From Deltaproteobacteria bacterium UBA2957 (GTDB lineage: Bacteria; Myxococcota_A; UBA796), in contig DEBL01000238.1 in the NCBI GenBank assembly GCA_002348535.1, forward strand, positions 1-9,706: 9,706 bases of DNA, read 5' to 3'. Position 1 is the first letter of the stretch, and each line of letters starts with the position of its first letter. Of the stretch, positions 1 through 6,915 are shown one piece after another. The notes under the pieces are model-generated. The model worked only from the letters and a program-made list of their open reading frames with translations, did no database searches and was not told where the DNA came from. The translations under genes were made by a program, and so were the position numbers.

Positions 1-892
1 GTTGGGTATCGGCTTGAAGCGGCAGGACCGGGCACCCAGTGGTTTGGCGGACTGGGTCAAGCGTACCGACCTTGCCATGGGCGTGGCGCTGTTGTTCTGC
101 TTGGCCCCACTCCCTGTATTCGCTGCCGCATCAGCGCCATTGCGGTATGCCGACAACCTTCTTGGCGCGGGTGCACTCCTGATGGTGCGTGGTATGGCCA
201 GCGTGCTGTGGATGGCGTTGCAAGCCAGTCGGATCGGTGCTCGCCCAATCGCGCACCGGATAGCGACTGCGGGTCTCGGTGCCGCGCTGTTGGGCGGCGC
301 AATTGTCGATGCGGAACCGGCTCGGCGCGTGTTGTACCCAACGCTTGAAGAAGTGGGGTACTGGCAACTCGGGCAAGAGTTGCAAAAGCATTTTTCTCCG
401 GGGTCAGGCGTCGCAAGCCCTGTTCGTGAGGCGCTCGTAGAAGGCAACCTGCGGTACTGTCCTCAGCGAATCTGTCCGCTTCGAGCAACCCCCGAGGCCT
501 TTTGGGAATGCCTTGGAGTTCATGCGCGCGAGTGCGATGGATCCGATCCGGTAGGGTACGTGGTCACTACGGCAGACCTCTACGACCCCAATGCGGTCGC
601 CCGTCGAGATATGGATCGCTGGATTGCCGACAACTGGACACCCGTAGGCGTCGTGGAGAACCCCAAGTTCAACGCGCAGATCTATGCGATTCCCCGCACC
701 GAAATTCCAGAGTTGAAGGAGCCCGCTGGAGGGAATGGCAACGGCGGAGGTCCGGTCGGTCCTCCGAATGGTGGGGCGCCCGGTCCCGGGCAACCGCCCA
801 CGGGCGCCGACGGCCGAGCGCTTCCCGGCGCGGTTCAGCCTCCACCGGGGCAACCACCGCCCAGCCAACCGCTCCCCGGCAATCGTCCTTAA
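1..892 (+). CDS. C-terminal part of a multi-pass membrane protein, possibly glycosyltransferase-like (5' end outside the window)
   Basis: The reading frame is open at the left edge, so the TTG at position 2 is probably internal and the gene starts upstream. In residues counted from position 2, hydrophobic membrane segments lie at about 25-46, 51-75 and 87-102. A soluble domain follows at about 105-235. It starts with YWQLGQELQKHF and contains C153, C158, C170 and C178 (spacing x4, x11, x7), which could form disulfides if the domain faces the periplasm. The tail, about 241-296, is rich in Pro, Gly and Gln (PPPGQPPPSQP). A membrane body followed by a soluble domain ending in a 'w...g......y.i' style segment resembles GT39/ArnT-type or DUF2079-type envelope proteins. 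That is inference, because the catalytic N-terminal half is missing. The stop TAA (890-892) overlaps the stop of the opposing DUF2079 gene. I am sure it is a real gene and unsure of its function. Confidence 0.7.
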   Translation, partial: LGIGLKRQDRAPSGLADWVKRTDLAMGVALLFCLAPLPVFAAASAPLRYADNLLGAGALLMVRGMASVLWMALQASRIGARPIAHRIATAGLGAALLGGAIVDAEPARRVLYPTLEEVGYWQLGQELQKHFSPGSGVASPVREALVEGNLRYCPQRICPLRATPEAFWECLGVHARECDGSDPVGYVVTTADLYDPNAVARRDMDRWIADNWTPVGVVENPKFNAQIYAIPRTEIPELKEPAGGNGNGGGPVGPPNGGAPGPGQPPTGADGRALPGAVQPPPGQPPPSQPLPGNRP

Positions 893-2298
893 GGCCGCCG
901 AAGGTCGAAAAGCTCGTACAGACGAGTCTCTGAAACCGGTTGTCCACCGCTCGCTTCGACCTGCTTTCGCCACGACTTGTCGCCCTTTCGAAGGATGATG
1001 AAGTCGACGGCCTGCAAACCTTGGCCCGGCCGCTTGTCGGCCAGACTTTCGTCGTAAGTGAAGGCCTCCGCGCGATTTGCAATCAACAATGACAAATGGG
1101 AATCAGTCGCCACGGCAGCATCTTCAGGGATGTGCTCGAGGAAGGTCCACTCATCGGCCACCGTGCTGGGCATCGTGAGAGACATGGAGGGCGATAAGTT
1201 GAGGAACGCCATCCAAGGTCGGGCAGCGATGACGGACACTGCAGTCACTGCAAGTGCGGTGGTCCCAATCAGCAATGGTTTGGCTCGTCTCCATCGGCTT
1301 AACCACCGGGACAGTCGACCCACAGCCTCAATGCTGGCCGCTGCGACGAACCCGACGATCGGGGCCATGTGGTGGATGTGTCCGCTCCAAGTGGTGTCGA
1401 CACCGCCGTGCGCCGGCGCGGTGAGATGGAAGAATAAGGCACCAAGGCTTGGTGCGAGAGTAACGGGACTCAACACCGCAATAAACTGAATCGGCTTCAG
1501 GAATGCGCCGTAGAAGTTGTCGAGGTCCGTCCACTCACGGGTCCACACCGGTGGCCAACGAACGACCATGTCTCCCGAGTGGGACAGCATGGGGTTGTCG
1601 TACCCGCTGAAATCACGCCCGATCCACCAAATCAGGGCACCATACGCTGCAGCGATGGCAGCGCTGGTCAAGAACCATCGAACGCGAAGGCGGAGGTGGC
1701 CCGGATGAGCAAGGCCGACAAGGGCCATCATGGGAACCAACTCCTCGCGGCACATGGCCGCTGCAACGGCAAAGGCGGCGAAGCCCAGTCGTGAACCTTT
1801 TCGACACTGCCAGATGGCACCGAGGATGAAGGGGATCGATAAAATGAGGTCTTGGTAGTCTTGCAAAGCGATGGCGGCGAGGGGAGGAAAGCCCAAATAA
1901 AGAACGAGGCCAATCCATCCGCCATAGCGTTCATCGATTTCATCTCGGCCCATCCCCCATGCGGGAAATGCCCCAAGACTGAGCAAACCAATCTGGATCC
2001 TCGTAAGCCAAATGGGGTCCGGATTCAGACCATACAACCACCCCATAAAGGGAAGCCACCCCGTTCGGTGTCCCGACCACATCCACGAGTCTACGTATCC
2101 AAAGTGAATGGTTTGGGCCCACTCCCCATTTTCAGAGAAGCCCCAGAACAACTGGCAGAACACGGCGAGCGCATAGTTTTCGATGTTGTCGAAATTCAAC
2201 ACTTGGACGGCGGATTGATTCGCAATCGTGCAGAACCACAGCCATGCTGCGGCCAGAGGGACTACCCAATGAAGCCGAGACTTCACGGCGTCGCGCAT
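889..2298 (-). CDS. DUF2079-family multi-pass membrane protein
   Basis: This is a 469-residue integral membrane protein. Hydrophobic segments lie near residues 10-27, 96-117, 127-146, 207-226, 270-292, 312-327 and 342-358, with further weaker ones. Family-like features are the segment IGLLSLGAFPAWGMGRDEI (about 102-121), a FPPLAAIALQDYQDL stretch (about 137-151) and MCREELVPMMALVGL (about 182-196). The last resembles the conserved charged Arg/Lys-Glu-Asp region of DUF2079. DUF2079 proteins are uncharacterised but look like GT-C-type glycosyltransferases. A soluble C-terminal domain (about 380-469) ends in LYELFDLRRP. I chose the ATG at 2298 because it forms a TGATG overlap with the parE stop; an in-frame ATG at 2331 would overlap parE by 34 nt. 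A GAGG lies about 15 nt upstream, which is long for a Shine-Dalgarno sequence and fits coupled translation. Its place behind parE does not explain its job. The substrate is unknown. Confidence 0.85.
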   Translation of the reverse strand: MRDAVKSRLHWVVPLAAAWLWFCTIANQSAVQVLNFDNIENYALAVFCQLFWGFSENGEWAQTIHFGYVDSWMWSGHRTGWLPFMGWLYGLNPDPIWLTRIQIGLLSLGAFPAWGMGRDEIDERYGGWIGLVLYLGFPPLAAIALQDYQDLILSIPFILGAIWQCRKGSRLGFAAFAVAAAMCREELVPMMALVGLAHPGHLRLRVRWFLTSAAIAAAYGALIWWIGRDFSGYDNPMLSHSGDMVVRWPPVWTREWTDLDNFYGAFLKPIQFIAVLSPVTLAPSLGALFFHLTAPAHGGVDTTWSGHIHHMAPIVGFVAAASIEAVGRLSRWLSRWRRAKPLLIGTTALAVTAVSVIAARPWMAFLNLSPSMSLTMPSTVADEWTFLEHIPEDAAVATDSHLSLLIANRAEAFTYDESLADKRPGQGLQAVDFIILRKGDKSWRKQVEASGGQPVSETRLYELFDLRRP

Positions 2299-4271
2299 CA
2301 GACGTCGAGGTCCTCGACAAGGTCCATCCAACTCGTGATTTCTCTGAATCGGGTGGATGGGTCCTTGCCCATTAGGTCTGTAATGACCTGCTCGGTTTCG
2401 AGCCGGTCACCCTCGGGAATCGTGACCTTCAGAAGACGTCGCTTGTCGGGTGCGAGGGTGGTCTCGTACAACGTCTTTGGCATCATCTCGCCAAGACCCT
2501 TGAATCGACTGATTTCAACCTTGTACCGCGCAGGAAGCTTCGCCAAAATCGCGTCTTTCTCGGCATCGTCGGAGGCCCAATGTGTACGGCCTCCCGCCTC
2601 CACTTTGTACAGCGGTGGCTGGGCCAAAAAGACGTATCCATCTTCAATGAGGGGGCGCAGGTATCGGTAGAAAAAGGTCAGGAGCAGGGTAGCGATGTGG
2701 TGTCCGTCGGAGTCTGCGTCCATCAAGAGAATGATCTTGTGGTACCGGAGTCGGTCGGCGTTGAAATCTTTACCGATTCCGCACCCGAGCGCGCGGACGA
2801 TATCCGACAGCTCGTTGTTGTTTAGTACCTTCTTCAGCGGAGCTTGTTCTGCATTCAAGACTTTCCCACGAAGGGGAAGGATCGCTTGAGTCAGCCGGTC
2901 TCGACCTTGCTTTGCGGACCCGCCTGCACTGTCGCCTTCGACAATGAACAGTTCGCATTCGGTGGGATTGGAGTTGGAGCAGTCGGCGAGCTTACCGGGG
3001 AGATTGAGGCGTCGAGTAGTGGCGGATTTTCGACGCACTTGGTCGGTGGCTGCGCGTGAGGCTTGGCGGGCCTTGGCCGACATGACGATCCGCATCAAGA
3101 TGGCATCGGCCGTTGATTTGTTGGTGTGCAACCACTGCTCCAAAATGGGCCGAACGGCGCCGTCCACTTGGCCCCGGGTCTCTGGATTGTTGAGCTTGTC
3201 TTTGGTTTGCCCTTGGAACTGCGGTTCCACCAGAAAGGTTGAACATATCGCCACGAGTCCCTCTCGGATGTCGTCAGACGATATCGAAAGGCCACGCGGA
3301 ATCGAAATTTCGTGGGTGTCGATGTAGTTCCGGACCGCCTTGACCACGGCATCTTTGAGACCTTGCTCGTGCGTCCCACCGTCCCGAGTGGGGATTCCGT
3401 TTACGAAGCTTTTGAAGTACTCGCGGGGTGCGTCGGTCCATGCCAGAGCGATCTCAAGCCGGGGCCCCTGCTTGCGCTCGATGTGCAAGACTTGGTCGGT
3501 GGTCTTGCGATTTTCTCGCAGCGTTATGGTGTGTTCCAAGAAGTCGAGAACACCGCCGTCATGCTGGATCTCTGTTCGGGTTCCGGATGTATCGTCCTTG
3601 AAAATGACCTTCATTCCTTTGTTGAGGAATGCGCTCACCTCAAGGTGTTCGTAGATCAGTTCAGGGTCGAGCACGAGGTCGCCAAAAATCTCCACATCGG
3701 GCGTGAACCGGATCGATGTTCCAGAACCGCGGGCATCGCCGATGCGTTTCACTGTGTCCTTGGGTTTGCCGCGGCGGTATTCCTGAACAAATTTTCCGCC
3801 GGTCCGTGTGATCGTTGCGACCATGTCGGAGCTCAAAGCGTTGACCACCGACGAGCCCACACCATGCAGACCGCCCGATGTGATGTAGTTGTTCTGGTCG
3901 AATTTACCACCGGCATGCAGAGTCGTAAGAATCAGTTCGAGGGCCGATTTCCCGTGGGTTGGGTGGATATCGACGGGGATGCCCCGGCCGTTGTCTTGCA
4001 CCGTCACCGTGCGTCCATCTTTGTGGAGGGTCACGCTAACCGTGGTGGCGTGTCCGTTGATGACTTCATCGACCGCATTGTCGACGATTTCCCAGACCAG
4101 ATGATGAAGCCCTGGCGCACCCGTTCCGCCGATGTACATCCCAGGCCGCTTGCGAACCGGCTCGAGTCCTTCAAGAACAGTGATGTCGCTCGCGGTGTAT
4201 CCGGACACTGAAGAACCTTTCTTGGCTTTGGAGGGAGAGGCGGATGGAGTGGAGGCGGATGAGTCCATCAT
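2298..4271 (-). CDS. parE: DNA topoisomerase IV subunit B (type IIA topoisomerase ATPase/Toprim subunit)
   Basis: This 657-residue subunit binds and hydrolyses ATP to drive strand passage and contributes the metal-binding Toprim site to the cleavage core formed with ParC. The GHKL ATPase domain shows EIVDNAVDE (E61 and N65), QDNGRGIP (93-99) and the ATP-lid GGLHGVG (133-139). The transducer carries QTKDK with K357 in the position that senses the gamma-phosphate in the family. The Toprim motifs are EGDSAGGSAKQGRDR (from E445), PLRGKVLNAE and MDADSDGHHI (D518, D520, D522). The length matches ParE (about 630) and lacks the roughly 165-residue insertion of long Gram-negative GyrB. Gyrase B cannot be excluded by motifs alone, but pairing with a ParC lacking a clean GyrA box supports topoisomerase IV. 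The N-terminus (1-25) is Ser/Lys/Ala-rich. Tandem ATG codons at 4271 and 4268 both overlap the parC end. Confidence 0.93.
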   Translation of the reverse strand: MMDSSASTPSASPSKAKKGSSVSGYTASDITVLEGLEPVRKRPGMYIGGTGAPGLHHLVWEIVDNAVDEVINGHATTVSVTLHKDGRTVTVQDNGRGIPVDIHPTHGKSALELILTTLHAGGKFDQNNYITSGGLHGVGSSVVNALSSDMVATITRTGGKFVQEYRRGKPKDTVKRIGDARGSGTSIRFTPDVEIFGDLVLDPELIYEHLEVSAFLNKGMKVIFKDDTSGTRTEIQHDGGVLDFLEHTITLRENRKTTDQVLHIERKQGPRLEIALAWTDAPREYFKSFVNGIPTRDGGTHEQGLKDAVVKAVRNYIDTHEISIPRGLSISSDDIREGLVAICSTFLVEPQFQGQTKDKLNNPETRGQVDGAVRPILEQWLHTNKSTADAILMRIVMSAKARQASRAATDQVRRKSATTRRLNLPGKLADCSNSNPTECELFIVEGDSAGGSAKQGRDRLTQAILPLRGKVLNAEQAPLKKVLNNNELSDIVRALGCGIGKDFNADRLRYHKIILLMDADSDGHHIATLLLTFFYRYLRPLIEDGYVFLAQPPLYKVEAGGRTHWASDDAEKDAILAKLPARYKVEISRFKGLGEMMPKTLYETTLAPDKRRLLKVTIPEGDRLETEQVITDLMGKDPSTRFREITSWMDLVEDLDV

Positions 4272-6763
4272 GCATCACCGCCGGGTCCCAAGGGTAAGGG
4301 CAATCCTTGCTGGATGCCAGATTCATGCTTTTCAACAGCACTATTCTGCGGTGCAGAACCTCCACTTCCACCGCTTGGGCCGTCGTCGTCATCGGGCGGA
4401 TCATCGTCTTCTTCGATGGTGTTGGTCAGGTCATACCGGATGGTTTTCTGGTCCCATTCCACGAATCGGCCTCGTTTGAGCACAACGGAACCGCGCCCGG
4501 CTCGGCGCCCTTCAAATTTGCTCGGGCGTACGGTTTCCTCGCGGCCCTGTGGCGTCTTGACAAGGGCTCCTTGATATTTGTGATTGGTGAGTTCAAAGGC
4601 AAGGACCCGATCGCCCTCACGCAGCTTGATGGCGATGACACCCTTTCCAGCTCCACGGATAAACTTTGCCTCGCTGACTGGGAAGGTCAGGGCTCGACCG
4701 GCTTCGGAAGCGATGCTTAGTTGCTCGGTTGTATCGGTCACATACACGGCGACAACGGCATCATCGGTGCCGTCCGGGCGCATGTATCGGCGTCCATTTT
4801 TGGTCGACACTTCAGAATGTGAGGTGAGGGCAAGGCGGATGCAGCGCCCCTTGCGGGTGACTGCGATGCAATGGGGCGGCGGCGGAGTGGGTTCTTCGCC
4901 GTCCTCGCTTGGCTCGGCTGCCTGCAGCTCGGGTTCAATCTCGGGGAGTGACCGCTCATCGTTGATGATGACACCCACGATGCGCTCTCCGTCGCCGAAG
5001 TTGAAGTGTCGCTGGACCGGCTCCCCATAGCCTGTAGTGGAAGGGATATCGTCGATTCGCAGCACGTAGGCAGAGCCTTGGTCGCCGAAGAATGTGATCG
5101 TGCTCTTCGTGATTGCCCGTCCAATCCATCCGATCTCGTCGCCTTCCCGGATGCGAATCTTATCGATGTCGGTGAAGCTCTGTTGGCGTTTGATCCACCC
5201 GTCTCGCGTCACGATTACATAGGTCTTTTCCGATACGATGTAGTCGGCTTCAGAGAAGGTGGCGGTGTCGATGACATCGTCCCCGCCGATGGCCGTGCGT
5301 CGCGGTTCTCCATAAAGCTTACGGATCTCGCTGAGTTCTTGGCTAACCACCGCCCACAACTCAGCGTCAGACGCGAGGATGGCCTCGATGCGCGCCGCCT
5401 CGGTGCGTTTCTCTTCCAACTCCTCACGGATCGCTAAGATTTCAAGCTTTGCAAGTTTGTAGAGCTTGAGTTCAAGGATGGCCTCAGTTTGAAGATCATC
5501 GAGGGTAAAACGAGCCATGAGTTGCTCGGCGGCATCACGTTTGCCTTCGGATCCTCGAATGATCCGAATGGCCTCATCGATGGCATCGAAGACAATCTCG
5601 AAGCCTTCCAAGATGTGGATGCGCTCGCGCAACTTTTCCAACTCAAACTCGAACCGTCTGCGTACAGTCTGATGACGGAACACAAGCCAAGACCAGAGCA
5701 TCTTGCGCAAGTTCGCCCGCTCCGGTTGCGGCACATCGGAACCGACCACCGGCATAAGACAAGTCAGGTTGACGTTGTAGTTGACCTGGAGCGGAGTGTT
5801 CTTAAACAGATAGGCCATGCCTGCAGGGGCGTCGTTCGGTTTCCGCAGTTCAAGAACGATTCGCACCTCATCGGTGGACTCGTCGCGTACATCGACGAGT
5901 TGAGGCACCTTTCGCTCGGCGATCAAGGCACCGATCTTCTCGATTAGGGTGCCCTTGTTCACGCCGTAGGGAATCGACGTCACGATTACGTAATGCTTTC
6001 GCCCATGCTTCTCGGTGGTCCACGTGCCTTGCAGCCGAACCGAACCCGAACCTGTCTCGTAGATTTGGCTCAGCTCGGAAGTCTCATTGAGGATGACTCC
6101 ACCGGTGGGGAAATCGGGACCTTTTACCTTTCGCGCCAGTCGTTTCAGCGAAATGTCGGGGTCCTCGATGAGCATAAGGCATGCGTCGATGACTGCGCGC
6201 AGATTGTGCGGTGGGATCTTGGTGGCCATGCCGACGGCGATACCCTCAGCACCGTTTACCAGCAGCTGGGGGAACTGCGCAGGCAGCACAATCGGTTCGG
6301 TGAGTTGGCCATCGTAGTTGGGCCGAAAATCAACCGTACGCTTTTTGATTTCATCCAGCAGTTCAACCGCGAGGGGTCGGAGCTTGCACTCGGTGTATCG
6401 CATCGCCGCTGCGCCATCGCCGTCCATGGAACCGAAGTTGCCTTGTCCATCAACCAGCATGTGCCGAAGCGAGAACGGCTGAGCCATTCGGACCATTGCA
6501 TCGTAGATCGAAGTGTCGCCATGCGGATGGTACTTGGCCATCACCTCTCCAACCACCGCCGCGCTCTTCCGATAGCGGCCGTCGGGCAGAAGGCGCAGGT
6601 TGTGGTACATCGCATACAAGATCCGTCTCTGGACGGGTTTTAGGCCGTCGCGCACGTCGGGGAGTGCACGAGATGTGATTACGCTCATGGCGTAGTTCAG
6701 GTAGCGATGTCGGGTCGCGCTGTGCAGCGCGACGGGCTCAATTCCGCTCTGGTCGGGCGTCAT
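4268..6763 (-). CDS. parC: DNA topoisomerase IV subunit A (DNA-breaking/rejoining subunit)
   Basis: This 831-residue subunit cleaves and religates the gate DNA segment. The winged-helix core begins YLNYAMSVITSRALPDVRDG (21-40). The resistance-determining region is HPHGDTSIYDAM (79-90), with T84 and D88 at the E. coli GyrA S83 and D87 positions. The catalytic tyrosine is Y123 in AMRYTECKL. Next come the tower (about 180-340) and a charged coiled-coil region (about 365-475). The C-terminal beta-pinwheel (about 495-780) has no canonical GyrA box (QRRGGKG); the nearest match is FIRGAGKGV (701-709). This favours ParC over GyrA. An acidic/proline insert (about 607-630) interrupts the pinwheel, and the tail after 782 is acidic then Gly/Ser/Pro-rich. 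It is the first gene of the operon and overlaps parE by 4 nt (ATGA). The Shine-Dalgarno upstream of the ATG is weak. The type IIA A-subunit identity is near certain; the ParC versus GyrA choice is less so. Confidence 0.9.
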   Translation of the reverse strand: MTPDQSGIEPVALHSATRHRYLNYAMSVITSRALPDVRDGLKPVQRRILYAMYHNLRLLPDGRYRKSAAVVGEVMAKYHPHGDTSIYDAMVRMAQPFSLRHMLVDGQGNFGSMDGDGAAAMRYTECKLRPLAVELLDEIKKRTVDFRPNYDGQLTEPIVLPAQFPQLLVNGAEGIAVGMATKIPPHNLRAVIDACLMLIEDPDISLKRLARKVKGPDFPTGGVILNETSELSQIYETGSGSVRLQGTWTTEKHGRKHYVIVTSIPYGVNKGTLIEKIGALIAERKVPQLVDVRDESTDEVRIVLELRKPNDAPAGMAYLFKNTPLQVNYNVNLTCLMPVVGSDVPQPERANLRKMLWSWLVFRHQTVRRRFEFELEKLRERIHILEGFEIVFDAIDEAIRIIRGSEGKRDAAEQLMARFTLDDLQTEAILELKLYKLAKLEILAIREELEEKRTEAARIEAILASDAELWAVVSQELSEIRKLYGEPRRTAIGGDDVIDTATFSEADYIVSEKTYVIVTRDGWIKRQQSFTDIDKIRIREGDEIGWIGRAITKSTITFFGDQGSAYVLRIDDIPSTTGYGEPVQRHFNFGDGERIVGVIINDERSLPEIEPELQAAEPSEDGEEPTPPPPHCIAVTRKGRCIRLALTSHSEVSTKNGRRYMRPDGTDDAVVAVYVTDTTEQLSIASEAGRALTFPVSEAKFIRGAGKGVIAIKLREGDRVLAFELTNHKYQGALVKTPQGREETVRPSKFEGRRAGRGSVVLKRGRFVEWDQKTIRYDLTNTIEEDDDPPDDDDGPSGGSGGSAPQNSAVEKHESGIQQGLPLPLGPGGDA

Positions 6764-6802
6764 GCTGATCCGGGTTCGAAGGGGGGAAGGTCGGAGAGGA
6801 CA

Positions 6803-6822
6803 AGGGGAGGGATGAATCCCCT
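6803..6822. repeat. Inverted repeat, possible operator between divergent genes
   Basis: The outer arms AGGGGA (6803-6808) and TCCCCT (6817-6822) are perfect reverse complements. An overlapping shorter palindrome, GGGAT (6809-6813) and ATCCC (6816-6820), sits inside. It is 41-60 bp upstream of the parC start and about 94 bp upstream of pfaD, a place suited to a regulator site. The surrounding sequence is G-rich, so chance is a real possibility. Confidence 0.3.
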
Positions 6823-6903
6823 AACCAATTCCGGGCTCCGCGCAGGTGCCGCGGTGTTTTTCTCCCTCTGACGGTTGACTTCGGTTACTGTGCGCGAGTC
6901 TCG

Positions 6904-6912
6904 AGAGGAGGG
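6904..6912 (+). promoter_or_regulatory. Strong ribosome binding site fixing the pfaD start
   Basis: AGAGGAGGG lies just upstream of the ATG at 6916, close to a full anti-Shine-Dalgarno complement. It supports the long form of PfaD rather than an internal start near the conserved core. Confidence 0.75.
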
Positions 6913-6915
6913 TGT

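Larger units (their letters stand above)
6764..6915. other. Divergent intergenic region between parC and pfaD
   Basis: These 152 bp separate the divergent starts of parC and pfaD, so they must hold the promoters of both or of at least one. A purine-rich run on the plus strand lies at about 6779-6811. A TTGACT at 6875-6880 resembles a -35 box directed at pfaD, but no good -10 box follows at 16-18 bp (the bases there read GTCTCG or similar). No convincing promoter for parC was found on the minus strand. No gene was found here. Confidence 0.6.

Noticed and set aside
404..1082. Minus-strand open frames opposite the end of gene 1
   Set aside because: They are Arg/Ser-rich shadows of the plus-strand frame and of the DUF2079 3' end.
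2299..2331. Upstream in-frame ATG for the DUF2079 gene
   Set aside because: It would add 11 residues without membrane character and overlap parE by 34 nt; the ATG at 2298 gives the standard TGATG overlap.
1852..2670. Open frame of 272 codons on the plus strand across the parE/DUF2079 junction
   Set aside because: It is antisense to two genes with clear domains, and its translation is low in hydrophobic order and has no motif.
3312..4211. Long open frame of 299 codons on the plus strand inside parE
   Set aside because: It lies wholly antisense to the highly conserved parE and has no recognisable motif; the openness follows from codon bias on the other strand.
5993..6643. Open frame of 216 codons on the plus strand inside parC
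   Set aside because: It is antisense to the conserved catalytic region of parC and has no family features.
6775..6803. Minus-strand promoter for parC using TTGTCC and TTCGAA
   Set aside because: The -10 candidate matches only two of six consensus bases.
6875..6904. Promoter for pfaD built on TTGACT
   Set aside because: No acceptable -10 box occurs at 15-18 bp spacing, so only the half-site is mentioned.
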